From assembly GCA_944391815.1 (NCBI GenBank), contig CALXUV010000022.1, positions 1 to 64,000 on the forward strand: DNA of 64,000 nt. The letters run 5' to 3'. The position numbers were made by a program, and so were the translations under genes. The DNA comes from an uncultured Clostridia bacterium (GTDB taxonomy: Bacteria; Bacillota; Clostridia; Oscillospirales; CAG-272). Below the pieces are notes generated by a model, which saw only the letters and a list, made by a program, of their open reading frames with translations, did not search any database and was not told the DNA's origin. This document shows, one piece after another, positions 7,560-16,991 of the stretch (position 1 is its first letter; every line of letters begins with the position of its first letter).

Positions 7560-7586
7560 GAAAAATCCCCTTTATAATGATATAAT
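7558..7586 (+). promoter_or_regulatory. Sigma-A promoter of the surface lipoprotein gene
   Basis: TTGAAA (7558-7563), 17-base spacer, TATAAT (7581-7586). Expected transcript start is near 7593, giving a leader of about 85 bases before the ATG at 7678. Confidence 0.75.
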
Positions 7587-7677
7587 GGCGATACCAAAAA
7601 ATATTTGCGTGGTTGCCGTATCTTTTTACGGTGTGGGGACGACGCAGTATACGATACGAAAGGAATGGGTAAACCAT

Positions 7678-10600
7678 ATGAAGAAAATTCGGGTGCTTGC
7701 ACTGATACTCGTTGTTCTTATGTTACCGGTGGCGACATTGTTCTCCTGTAACAAAGAGACGGATCCGTGTGCAAACGGTGAGCACAACTTCCCTACAAAA
7801 TGGGTAGTTGACCAGAGGAGAACCTGTACGACACCGGAAATCGAATCCAGAACATGCCGTGACTGCGGCTACAAGGAGACGAGGGAATCAAAGCCGGCGA
7901 CGGGACACTCTTTTGACGAAAGTAAGAAGGTGTTTAACAACGACGCTACGTGTACCACGGACGGTAATACCATCAATACTTGTATGTATTGTAACTACAC
8001 CGTGATCGAGGCGATGCCCGGTTCGGCTTACGGACACGTTTACCTCAACTACATCTCAAGTGAGGACGGATACACCGAATTTGCTTACTGTGTAAGATGT
8101 AACGAAAGAGCCGAAAGACTCCGCGGACTCAAACTTGATATGGAAGGTGACAGATCGCACCTCAGCTATCAGAACATGAGTGTTTACACGGCGGGAATCG
8201 AGGGCGCCTGGGAATACATAACCGAGGATGGCAGAACCTACCTCAGAGTCAGCAGACCCGAGGGAGACATTGTCGGAAGCTCGGAGTTCGGAATAATTCT
8301 CAAACCGAGAAGCGATATCCTCCGCGAAGGTAAATATGTAGTTGAAATAACGGCAAGGGGGAATGAAACCACCGGAGACGTAAATCTCCTTACCGGAATC
8401 AAGGAAAGCTTCAATCAGAAGATTACGTTTGTTTCGTATGATTCAGCAAACGGTAAAATAAACAGCGTTTACGGACCTGTCTACGACCTGACAGATGAAG
8501 ACAAAACAAACGGATTTACGGTTGCTGTTGTACTTGACGATAACAAGCTGATATATGATATATATGTAAACAACCGGCTGGTTGCGAGCGGACTAGATTA
8601 CCCCGTGGACTACTATCCCGGAAATGCACTTTCCGAATACAGAATAACCATGGCTGCCGGAAACACTGCATCTTCCTTTGATGTTGATTCCATATACCTT
8701 TACATGGGTGATACACCGAAGGCTTATGACGGAGAAGTTCTCAAAGGCTATGATGTTTTCGTAACTGAAAGCGGCGAAAAGATTATGTACAAACTGCCTG
8801 TTGAAAGCGATGGACATTCGCACGTCTATACCAATCCTCAGGTAGTTGCACCGACATGCTCTAAGAGCGGTTACACCGTTTCCACCTGTTCGTGCGGCGG
8901 TCAGCAGATCACAGCTGTGGTTGCGCCTATGGAGCATGTATGGGACGAGGGTGTGATTGTTCCTCCGACTTGTCTTGAAAACGGCTATGTTATAAAAACA
9001 TGTCAGCTCTGCGGCATAAAGGATGCTGAGCAGAATGCGCCTGCAACAGGACACACTCTTCCTGCGGACGCTCAGGTAACTGCACCTACATGTACCGAAG
9101 ATGGCTTTACGGCGGGCAACTGCGTCGACTGCGGAACTTATTTTGTTGATGAGTCGACAAGAGTACCCGCACTCGGTCATGCTCTCGGCAGCGAAGGAAA
9201 CACAATTGTTCAGTCGTCTTGTGAAAGCGAAGGATATATCGAAGGAAAATGTATCCGTTGCGGAGAAACTTACAAGGATCCGACTACCGTTATCCCTGCA
9301 AAAGGACACACCTGCTTCGATCCTGAAGTAATTGCACCGACTTGTGATGCCGACGGATATGACAAATGCGTTTGTCTCGTCTGCAACAAAGAATATCAGG
9401 AAAACGTAGTAAAAGCAACAGGACATAAGCTTTATTCAACTGTAAGTGATAAGACTGTAACCACTAAGTGTATGAATTGTGATTATTCTGAATCATACAC
9501 CATGTCCGAATCTGCGCCTTCTGAAACTGACATGGATAAGTTAATCGGTGAAGGAAATAAGATAAAATCTTATCCGATTGACAGTGCATTCAAAACGGCA
9601 GGTGAACTTACCAACAAAAACAATAAAGATGCTCATGACGGTATAGTGGCAAGATTTGCAACATACACCCATACAAAAGACACTGCTGCAAATAATGATT
9701 ACGTCGTAATAACCACTGCTGCAGGAACGTCAAACGATAAGGATTACCATAACTATTGGGACTTCGGAGGCGGAAAAACCACTGCGAACAAAGATATAGT
9801 AATGGAAATCAATCTCAGACTTCCCAAGGGTACTACCAATTATGCTTATATGCAGATGGAGGCGCTCGAAAGAGACACAAAGAGTCCTAATGGTACACAA
9901 GTTGTTGCCACTGACAGCACGGGTAAGATACTTTGTCAGGGAGCTGAGATAGGTTCGCTTTCCGCAGATAAGTGGACGAAAATCGCAGTTGTCATGAATT
10001 TCTCAAGCGGAACGACCTATGATGTCTATGTAGACGGACAGAAAAAGGTAAGCGGAGCGCAGATAACTATTCCGTTTGCCCGCCTTGTTGAATGCTTCCG
10101 TATTAACTTCAGAAGAATTGCCGCAGCTCAGGCATCTATCGAGGTTGATTCGCTCTATCTCTACTACGGAAGCAGACCGGTATATCTTTCCGGTATAACT
10201 GCTCCCGAGGATTCAAGCAAAATAGATTTCACAAACGGTGAAAACAAAACGATAGCAGAATCCTACACTGAACCGGAAGCAGCGGATCATCCGACTGCCA
10301 ATTATGTTAAACAGCTCGCCGGAAAATACAATATAATTTACAAACAGAATGCATCATTCCTTTTCAAGGCTATTCCACAGGATGATACAAGCTATAATGT
10401 TTTGAATCTCCAATTTGAAAAGGGAGTAATTACTACTGCGTACGAAGGCCAAACTAATTTTGATACTCACATGCTTGTCTATGGGCTTCCGACTGCCGGT
10501 GTTATAAATGCTTCGACTGAGATTATATTCAATGAAATAACCGGAAAGTTTACAATTTTCCAGGGCAGACGTGAATACAGACCTGCCGGTGCTACGGCAA

Positions 10601-13248
10601 ACTCCAATACACAGCTTGGGTTTGTTGTTTTTGATAACGGAAAGCTCATTAATGATATAACCAAAGATGTTATTTACGAGGTAGAAAAAGGCGAAAGAGT
10701 AAGAATCGATATTGTAGATAATACCACGAGTTGCTCTCTTGACATTTACATTAACGGTATACTTTACGTAGAAAACTGCTCGTATGCTTCTACTGATTAC
10801 GGTAAGGTAACGGTAGCTGCTTTCGGTTACAAGATGTTCAATGTAAGTGATGCCGGAAAAATCGATATTGATATTGTGGATATCGATATGTATCCGGGAG
10901 TCACCGTTCCGGATAATTATGCCGGACGTATAGTGGCTGATAAAGTTGTTGACGGAAAAGAAGAAACAATAGTAAGCTTTGACGAGAATTTCGATATCAA
11001 GACTTACACAGGATCCAATTCCGACAGAATAGCCGGAAGCTTCTTCTACAAAACTGTTTCCGGACAGAGCTATCTTGAAATTGTAAAGATAGCCGACGAT
11101 GTTAAACTTCCCGGCAACCTCAGAGTTGTAAAAATCGGCGTTGACGGTAACGAGCTTGCCGATACAACACAGCCGGGATACTGGACGCTTGCGTCAAGTG
11201 ATTTTGCGACAAACGGAACACCCTCGTACCTGTTTGACAGTTTCCCGGGAGTACCTCAGAATGCTGAAACCGGAAACTATGACTTCAGCGGATATAAGGC
11301 TATCAGATACAGATTCTACATTCCGAACGGTATGAACTACAAGTTCATGATTACCGTGTACAGCCCGAATAATACAAAGCCTGATGGTTCTAATTATGGA
11401 ATTTCGTATTACAGTAGAGAGCTTGTGTTCGACACACCTGGCTGGAAGACAGTCGAATATGATTTGTCTTCTCTCAGTAAAGGGGAAAGACAACCCAGTT
11501 TGTCGAATATCGTAAGCGTGAGAGCTGAGTTCAGCGGATGGAACAACGGTGTAAATAAAAAAGTTGTCGACGGATTCAGTTTCTACCTCGAAAGCATCAA
11601 GCTTGTAAAAGCCGATGAAAAACTCGCTGATACTTCATACAGAGTTGAAGGAATACTTTGCGCTGAGCATCAGTTCGGTGAGACCGTACCCGTTGATCCG
11701 ACCTGCACTTCCTACGGATATTCATACAAAGAATGTCAGGTATGCAAATACAAGGAAGTAACCGGACCGGTTGATTATGCTGAACATACTTTCGATCCTG
11801 AACAGGAAGAAAGAGTTGAAGCAACATGTGAAAGAGACGGATATGTCGAGCAGTACTGCACGGTATGTCAGAAGACTTATAAGACTGTGCTTCCTGCAAC
11901 CGGACATAACTATGTGCTCAGTGAAGAGCTTACCGCCGAATCCGGAAAACAGCCGACATGTACCGAAGAAGGCCTGCTGATCTATGTTTGTGACAACGAA
12001 GGTTGCAATCATGAAGGCAAAGAGTTCAGATACACAGCTCCTGCAGTTGGTCATACACCTGCCGAAGGTGCTGAAACAGTAGTTGTTCCGCCTACATGTA
12101 CAGAAGACGGATACACACTTGTCAAAGGATGCGCTAACTGCGGTGTTGCAGAGTATAAAACGAACATTGTTGCAGCAACCGGACATCAGCTCGTTGAAGA
12201 TAAAGTCGATGCGACATGTACAGAAGACGGCAAGATTACCGTTAAATGTTCAGTATGCGGATATGTAGAATCCGAAACTGTAATTCCTGCAAAGGGACAT
12301 TCAAGACCCGCAAATTACCTCATTACAGTTATTGACAGAAGCTGTGAAACATACGCCGGAATCAAGTATAACTGCCGTGTATGCGGAGAAGAAGCAGCTG
12401 AGTATGATTACGATGGCGGAAAAGACGCTCATACTTGGGGTGAATGGTATCACGTAAGTGATCCTACGTGCGGAACTCCCGGAATGCGTGACAAGAAATG
12501 CCTTGTTTGCGGCAAACTGATGTCTGAGGATGGAACGGAAGAAGAGAAGGCACTTTGTGAATATCAGAATCCGACCGGACAGCATACTTGGGTTAAGGAC
12601 AAATATTCTTCAGACAATGAGTACGAAGTCAGAATAAAATTTGATGAGTGCTCGGTATGTAATGCAAAGACCAACATAGTTGAAATACCCGCAAAATACG
12701 ACGGAACTGAAGGGCTGATCTTCACCGACAACGGAAAAGGACAGTATGTAATTACCGGTTATAAAGGAACTGCAACAGAGATAGTAATTCCTGCAACATA
12801 CAGCGGAAAGCCGGTTATTATAGGCTCAGCGTTCGCCGGAAATACAAAGATTACTTCTGTTGTTATACCGAACGGTGTAACTATTGCAGCCGGTGCGTTC
12901 AAGGACTGCACAGCTCTCACTTCTGTAACACTTCCGGAGGACCTTGAATACATCCCGCAGAGCGCATTTGAAAACTGCACAGCGCTCAAGAACATCGTAC
13001 TTCCGAAGTCAGTAACTTCTATTTATACAGCCGCATTTGCCGGATGCACGGCTCTTGCAACTGTAGAAATCCGCGGAGAACTCGAAGAAGTACAGCAGTT
13101 TGCATTCAATGGATGCACGGGACTTACCAAAGTTTACTACGTTGTTGCCGAAATGCCTGACAATATAGCAGCACAGGGTAACGATAAACTGATATCTGCT
13201 AACTGGGTAGTAAAAGCAGCTGAAGGAACCGAAGAAGCTGCCGCGTAA
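7678..13248 (+). CDS. Large surface lipoprotein with Cys/His repeats and BspA-type leucine-rich repeats
   Basis: The ATG at 7678 (site AAAGGAAT) is chosen over a longer frame because it starts a lipoprotein signal, MKKIRVLALILVV with LFSC at residue 24. The product has 1856 residues. Blocks of a roughly 40-residue repeat, with consensus PTCTEDGYTxxxCxxCGxxxxxxxPATGH, occupy about residues 30-150, 380-605 and 1327-1675. Between them lie two beta-rich LamG/concanavalin-like stretches (about 155-370 and 610-1320). Residues 1680-1840 are LRR_5 (BspA-like) repeats such as AFKDCTALTSVTLPEDLEYI. Such proteins are common on gut Clostridia. Binding of host or plant ligands, or of metal through the C, CxxC and H positions, is inference. 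Confidence 0.85.
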   Translation: MKKIRVLALILVVLMLPVATLFSCNKETDPCANGEHNFPTKWVVDQRRTCTTPEIESRTCRDCGYKETRESKPATGHSFDESKKVFNNDATCTTDGNTINTCMYCNYTVIEAMPGSAYGHVYLNYISSEDGYTEFAYCVRCNERAERLRGLKLDMEGDRSHLSYQNMSVYTAGIEGAWEYITEDGRTYLRVSRPEGDIVGSSEFGIILKPRSDILREGKYVVEITARGNETTGDVNLLTGIKESFNQKITFVSYDSANGKINSVYGPVYDLTDEDKTNGFTVAVVLDDNKLIYDIYVNNRLVASGLDYPVDYYPGNALSEYRITMAAGNTASSFDVDSIYLYMGDTPKAYDGEVLKGYDVFVTESGEKIMYKLPVESDGHSHVYTNPQVVAPTCSKSGYTVSTCSCGGQQITAVVAPMEHVWDEGVIVPPTCLENGYVIKTCQLCGIKDAEQNAPATGHTLPADAQVTAPTCTEDGFTAGNCVDCGTYFVDESTRVPALGHALGSEGNTIVQSSCESEGYIEGKCIRCGETYKDPTTVIPAKGHTCFDPEVIAPTCDADGYDKCVCLVCNKEYQENVVKATGHKLYSTVSDKTVTTKCMNCDYSESYTMSESAPSETDMDKLIGEGNKIKSYPIDSAFKTAGELTNKNNKDAHDGIVARFATYTHTKDTAANNDYVVITTAAGTSNDKDYHNYWDFGGGKTTANKDIVMEINLRLPKGTTNYAYMQMEALERDTKSPNGTQVVATDSTGKILCQGAEIGSLSADKWTKIAVVMNFSSGTTYDVYVDGQKKVSGAQITIPFARLVECFRINFRRIAAAQASIEVDSLYLYYGSRPVYLSGITAPEDSSKIDFTNGENKTIAESYTEPEAADHPTANYVKQLAGKYNIIYKQNASFLFKAIPQDDTSYNVLNLQFEKGVITTAYEGQTNFDTHMLVYGLPTAGVINASTEIIFNEITGKFTIFQGRREYRPAGATANSNTQLGFVVFDNGKLINDITKDVIYEVEKGERVRIDIVDNTTSCSLDIYINGILYVENCSYASTDYGKVTVAAFGYKMFNVSDAGKIDIDIVDIDMYPGVTVPDNYAGRIVADKVVDGKEETIVSFDENFDIKTYTGSNSDRIAGSFFYKTVSGQSYLEIVKIADDVKLPGNLRVVKIGVDGNELADTTQPGYWTLASSDFATNGTPSYLFDSFPGVPQNAETGNYDFSGYKAIRYRFYIPNGMNYKFMITVYSPNNTKPDGSNYGISYYSRELVFDTPGWKTVEYDLSSLSKGERQPSLSNIVSVRAEFSGWNNGVNKKVVDGFSFYLESIKLVKADEKLADTSYRVEGILCAEHQFGETVPVDPTCTSYGYSYKECQVCKYKEVTGPVDYAEHTFDPEQEERVEATCERDGYVEQYCTVCQKTYKTVLPATGHNYVLSEELTAESGKQPTCTEEGLLIYVCDNEGCNHEGKEFRYTAPAVGHTPAEGAETVVVPPTCTEDGYTLVKGCANCGVAEYKTNIVAATGHQLVEDKVDATCTEDGKITVKCSVCGYVESETVIPAKGHSRPANYLITVIDRSCETYAGIKYNCRVCGEEAAEYDYDGGKDAHTWGEWYHVSDPTCGTPGMRDKKCLVCGKLMSEDGTEEEKALCEYQNPTGQHTWVKDKYSSDNEYEVRIKFDECSVCNAKTNIVEIPAKYDGTEGLIFTDNGKGQYVITGYKGTATEIVIPATYSGKPVIIGSAFAGNTKITSVVIPNGVTIAAGAFKDCTALTSVTLPEDLEYIPQSAFENCTALKNIVLPKSVTSIYTAAFAGCTALATVEIRGELEEVQQFAFNGCTGLTKVYYVVAEMPDNIAAQGNDKLISANWVVKAAEGTEEAAA

Positions 13249-13336
13249 ACCGGCTTTGGAAATGGGTTTGTGATACTTGATATATATCCTTAACCTAATC
13301 CGGCCGACAAGCTGCATTATTCATCCTTAAATAATT

Positions 13337-13374
13337 AAAGAACCAATCCGTTATCCCGGATTGGTTCTTTTTGT
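13337..13374 (+). terminator. Terminator of the surface lipoprotein gene
   Basis: A perfect 14-bp stem (13337-13350 with 13357-13370), 6-base loop, followed by T's (to 13372). The A-rich 5' arm makes it usable in both directions. Confidence 0.85.
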
Positions 13375-13750
13375 TTAAAATAATCTTTGTGAATGGTTGA
13401 AAAAATTTATCAAGTAGATTTATAATAATACATTGGCAAATTGAATTATGTTGCAATTAAAGTTAATGGAAAATATAAAAATGTAATTTTTAAGTTTAAT
13501 TCACATTGATAAAAATTTATCTTGTTGCAAATTGAAGGCAATGAGAAACCAAAAATTCAACTGTACGTGGAAAAAATAAATTTGAAATTTTGAAGTGATA
13601 ATCAAATTGGTCAAAATAAAATTAAAAATGTTATTCTCGTAAATAATTGAAAAAATGTTTGGTTTGAATCAATACAATAAAAGTACAAATGAAAAGGTAA
13701 TGAAAAAATTGTAAATTTAACGCAGAAGCAAAAAGTCAGTCGCATACTTC
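13375..13750. other. Very AT-rich gap without genes
   Basis: About 375 bases of very AT-rich DNA without a credible frame on either strand. Short phrases such as ATTGAA, GTTGCAA and AAATTTAT recur irregularly, so a worn-out tandem array is possible, but no period can be fixed by eye. Confidence 0.5.
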
Positions 13751-13779
13751 TTGACAAAATAAACTGAAAATGGTATACT
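13751..13779 (+). promoter_or_regulatory. Sigma-A promoter of the pyr operon
   Basis: TTGACA (13751-13756), 17-base spacer, TATACT (13774-13779). The expected leader before pyrC is only about 63 bases, and no PyrR-type attenuator hairpin is seen in it. Confidence 0.85.
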
Positions 13780-13848
13780 TTAATGGATATAGGTATGTTT
13801 TCAGAAGAAAATTGAATTTAACGCCGGACTTGCCGAAAGGAATCAGTT

Positions 13849-15114
13849 ATGAAGAACGCAGAAAGAATTGATATCGGTCATTGCAGGATTTTCAGGGACG
13901 GAGTGTTTGAATTTGCTGACGTACGGTTGCTTGGAGGACAGGCAGAAATTAAGGACGTTATATCAGGAGAAGTTTTTTCTGATACCGAAACGGAGAGGTA
14001 TCTTTTCCCCGGTTTTACAGATGTTCATGTTCATCTGAGAGAACCGGGTTTTTCTTATAAAGAAACGGTGAAAAGCGGAACGTATGCGGCGGCAAGCGCC
14101 GGATATACTTCTCTTTGCAGTATGCCAAACCTTTCTCCCGCTCCGGACTGTGCAGAAAATCTCAGCAGACAGACGGAAATAATAGACCGGGACGCATATA
14201 TAAAAGTATTTCCGTACGGTACTATAACCGAAGAAAGAAAGGGAAAACAGCTTTCCCGCATGGAAGAAATTGCGGATAAAGTGATAGCTTTCACCGATGA
14301 CGGAAGCGGAGTTGCTGATGAAGAGTTAATGGAAGCGGCAATGAAGAAAGCGGCAAAACTCGGAAAAATAATTGCAGCGCACGCCGAGGATCTCACACTT
14401 ATAGAGAAAGGCGGGTGCATACATGCAGGAGAGTATGCAGCAAAGCACGGTTTTCCCGGGATAAGTTCCGAATCGGAGTGGAAACAAGTCGAAAGAGATC
14501 TGAAACTTGTGGCAAAGACGGGATGCAAATATCACGTCTGTCATGTTTCCACTGCTGAAACAGTCAGTCTGATCAGGCAGGCAAAGGCCGCAGGACTTGA
14601 TGTAACCTGCGAAACAGCGCCGCACTACCTGATACTGAGCGATAAAGACCTGAAAGATGACGGACGTTTCAAAATGAATCCGCCTTTACGCAGTGAAAGG
14701 GACAGACAAGCACTTCTTGAAGGTTTAAGTGACGGTATAGTCGACATGATAGCGACCGATCATGCACCGCACTCAGCGGAGGAAAAGAGCAAGGGATTAC
14801 TGAAAAGCGCAATGGGAATAACCGGAATAGAAACGGCTTTTCCTCTGCTGTATACCGAACTCGTCCGGAAAAAAGTAATAACTCTCGAAAAGCTGATAAC
14901 GCTGATGAGCGTGGCACCGGCACAAAGATTCGGAATAAAAACCGGCATAGACAGCGGAGACTTTTGTTTGTACGATCTATCCCGTGAGTATGAGATCGTT
15001 CCCGAGAAACTTTTTTCGATGGGGAAATCGACACCTTTTGCCGGCAGAAAAGTATTCGGAAAGTGCCTTATGACGGTTTGCAATCACAAAACCGTATATG
15101 AATTATCAGAATAA
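13849..15114 (+). CDS. pyrC: Dihydroorotase PyrC
   Basis: This 421-residue class I (Bacillus-type) dihydroorotase catalyses the cyclisation of carbamoyl-aspartate to dihydroorotate, step three of UMP synthesis. The metal-site motif DVHVHLREPGF is at about residue 58, metal ligands occur in IIAAHAED and YHVCHVS, and the C-terminal signature is MIATDHAPHS. The ribosome-binding site is GAAAGGAATC. It opens the pyr cluster pyrC-pyrK-pyrD-pyrF. The last six codons (YELSE and stop) are nearly identical in DNA to the repeat unit of the array that fills the gap before pyrK. Confidence 0.95.
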   Translation: MKNAERIDIGHCRIFRDGVFEFADVRLLGGQAEIKDVISGEVFSDTETERYLFPGFTDVHVHLREPGFSYKETVKSGTYAAASAGYTSLCSMPNLSPAPDCAENLSRQTEIIDRDAYIKVFPYGTITEERKGKQLSRMEEIADKVIAFTDDGSGVADEELMEAAMKKAAKLGKIIAAHAEDLTLIEKGGCIHAGEYAAKHGFPGISSESEWKQVERDLKLVAKTGCKYHVCHVSTAETVSLIRQAKAAGLDVTCETAPHYLILSDKDLKDDGRFKMNPPLRSERDRQALLEGLSDGIVDMIATDHAPHSAEEKSKGLLKSAMGITGIETAFPLLYTELVRKKVITLEKLITLMSVAPAQRFGIKTGIDSGDFCLYDLSREYEIVPEKLFSMGKSTPFAGRKVFGKCLMTVCNHKTVYELSE

Positions 15115-15303
15115 AGACGATATGATTTATCCGGATAAAGTTACGATACGGATTATCTGAATAAAGTAAAGATATGGATTATGTGATTAAAGTAAGATAT
15201 GGATTATGTGATTAAAGTAAGATATGGATTATCTGGATAAAGTAAAGATATGGATTATGTGATTAAAGTAAGTTATGTATTATCTGAATGAAGTATGATA
15301 TAA
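15095..15303 (+). repeat. Tandem repeat of about 25 bp between pyrC and pyrK
   Basis: About eight units of the form GATATGGATTATGTGATTAA (plus AGTAA) follow each other, alternating between GTGATT and CTGAAT/CTGGAT variants, with unit lengths of 25-26. The first unit is the 3' end of pyrC itself (TATGAATTATCAGAATAA). The last units decay into GATATAATTTAAC before pyrK. Several units carry in-frame stops, so it is not coding. Confidence 0.85.
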
Positions 15304-15332
15304 TTTAACAAAACAAAGTGAAGGTAACAAAA

Positions 15333-16061
15333 GTGAAGCAGGGAATATTTGAAATAACCGAAAACAGCGCTCTTACTGAAAATGTGCTGAAAATGACGCT
15401 TTCGGGCGACGTCTCGGAAATCAAAAAAAGCGGACAGTTTATAAATATCAGTATAGAAGGACTTTTTCTTCGCCGTCCGATCTCGGTTTACGACAAAACT
15501 GACAAAACCGTTACTGTAATTTATAAAGTAGTGGGAGAAGGAACAGAAAGAATGTCAAAGATGAAACCCGGCGATAAACTTGACGTTCTGACAGGTCTCG
15601 GAAACGGCTTTGACACATCGCTTTCCGGAGATAAACCCGTGGTGATAGGCGGCGGTGTCGGAGTGCCGCCGATGTATCTACTTGCAAAGGAGCTGAAAAG
15701 TGAGGGCAAGCAGGTCACCGCGATACTCGGATTTAACCGTGAAAGCGAAATTTTTGCCCGTGAAGAATTTGAAAAAATCTGTGATAAAGTGATCATAACG
15801 ACTGTTGACGGCAGCTGTGGAGTAAAAGGTTTTGTAACCGACGCTCTTGGGTTTGATTATACTTACACCTATTGCTGCGGACCGGAAGCCATGCTTAAAG
15901 CTGTTTACAACAAAACTGTTACATCCGGACAGTACTCGTTTGAGGAGAGAATGGGATGCGGTTTCGGTGCTTGCATGGGATGCTCCTGTAAAACAAAATA
16001 CGGCAACAAGAGAATCTGCAAGGACGGTCCGGTGCTTGTAAAAGAAGAGATAATATGGTAA
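15333..16061 (+). CDS. pyrK: Dihydroorotate dehydrogenase electron-transfer subunit PyrK
   Basis: This 242-residue FAD and [2Fe-2S] protein passes electrons from PyrD to NAD+. FAD region RRPISVYDK (about residue 48), NAD region GGGVGVPPMYLLAKEL (about residue 106), and cluster cysteines in CGFGACMGCSCK plus a later Cys in KRICKDGP. The GTG at 15333 is preferred because AAGGT lies 7 bases before it and the product then starts MKQGIFEI. A GTG five codons earlier (15318) has no binding site. It is followed after 12 bases by pyrD, its partner in the heterotetramer. Confidence 0.93.
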   Translation: MKQGIFEITENSALTENVLKMTLSGDVSEIKKSGQFINISIEGLFLRRPISVYDKTDKTVTVIYKVVGEGTERMSKMKPGDKLDVLTGLGNGFDTSLSGDKPVVIGGGVGVPPMYLLAKELKSEGKQVTAILGFNRESEIFAREEFEKICDKVIITTVDGSCGVKGFVTDALGFDYTYTYCCGPEAMLKAVYNKTVTSGQYSFEERMGCGFGACMGCSCKTKYGNKRICKDGPVLVKEEIIW

Positions 16062-16073
16062 GGGGGAAAAGCA

Positions 16074-16991
16074 ATGTTTGAGACTGATTTAAAGGTTAAC
16101 CTCTGCGGAACGGAGCTGACAAATCCCGTTATACCTGCAAGCGGAACATTCGGTTTCGGCTATGAAATGTCGGAAATATACGATATAAATATTCTCGGGA
16201 GCATCGCTCTGAAAGGAACGACAAAGGAAGCACGTTTCGGAAATCCTACTCCGAGAATAGCAGAGTGCCGTGAAGGAATGATCAACAGTGTCGGACTTCA
16301 GAATCCCGGGGTACACGAAGTGATTAACGAGGAGCTTCCGAAACTGAAAAAAGTATTTTCAAAAAAAGCAGTAGCCAATATAAGCGGCTTTTCTGTGGAC
16401 GAATATGTTTATTGCAGCCGCCTTTTCGATAAGGAAGACAGCATAGGATGGCTTGAAATCAACATAAGCTGCCCAAATGTTCATGACGGCGGAATGAGCT
16501 TCGGAGTCAGCGAAAGCAGTGCCGCAGAGGTAACAAAAGCGGTAAAATCCGTAACTTCAAAGCCGGTGTTCGTCAAGCTCAGTCCGAACGTAACTGACAT
16601 AGCGTCGATAGCAAGGGCGTGCGAGCAGTCAGGAGCTGACGGAATAAGTCTTATAAACACGCTGATGGGTATGAGAATTGACATAAAAACCGGAAAACCG
16701 GTAATAGCCAATAAAATGGGCGGATTTTCCGGAAGAGCAATAAAACCGGTAGCGGTAAGAATGGTTTATCAGGTTTACGAAGCGGTAAAAATACCGATAA
16801 TCGGCATGGGAGGAGTTGCAACTGCCGAGGATGTGATCGAAATGATGATGGCAGGGGCTACGGCAGTACAGGTCGGAGCTGAAAACCTGGTAAATCCTTA
16901 CGCCTGCAAGCAGATAATCGAAGATCTGCCGAAGGTAATGAAAAAGTACGGAATAACAAAACTCAGCGATATCATAGGGAGGGCGCACTGA
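16074..16991 (+). CDS. pyrD: Dihydroorotate dehydrogenase catalytic subunit PyrD (class 1B)
   Basis: This 305-residue FMN enzyme oxidises dihydroorotate to orotate. Visible class 1 features: KGTTKEARFGNPTPRI (substrate loop), the catalytic Cys in LEINISCPNVHDGG, and the FMN phosphate site GMGGVATAEDVIEMMMAG. The NAD-linked class 1B assignment rests on the adjacent pyrK. The ribosome-binding site is AAGGGGGA. Its stop TGA overlaps the ATG of pyrF by one base. Confidence 0.95.
   Translation: MFETDLKVNLCGTELTNPVIPASGTFGFGYEMSEIYDINILGSIALKGTTKEARFGNPTPRIAECREGMINSVGLQNPGVHEVINEELPKLKKVFSKKAVANISGFSVDEYVYCSRLFDKEDSIGWLEINISCPNVHDGGMSFGVSESSAAEVTKAVKSVTSKPVFVKLSPNVTDIASIARACEQSGADGISLINTLMGMRIDIKTGKPVIANKMGGFSGRAIKPVAVRMVYQVYEAVKIPIIGMGGVATAEDVIEMMMAGATAVQVGAENLVNPYACKQIIEDLPKVMKKYGITKLSDIIGRAH

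Noticed and set aside
7435..7677. N-terminal extension of the surface-protein frame by 81 codons
   Set aside because: The ATG at 7678 has a good binding site and starts a perfect lipoprotein leader; the extension runs through the promoter at 7558-7586.
8593..9426. 277-codon minus-strand frame inside the surface-protein gene
   Set aside because: It is antisense to the Cys repeats; its regularity only mirrors the repeat coding sequence.
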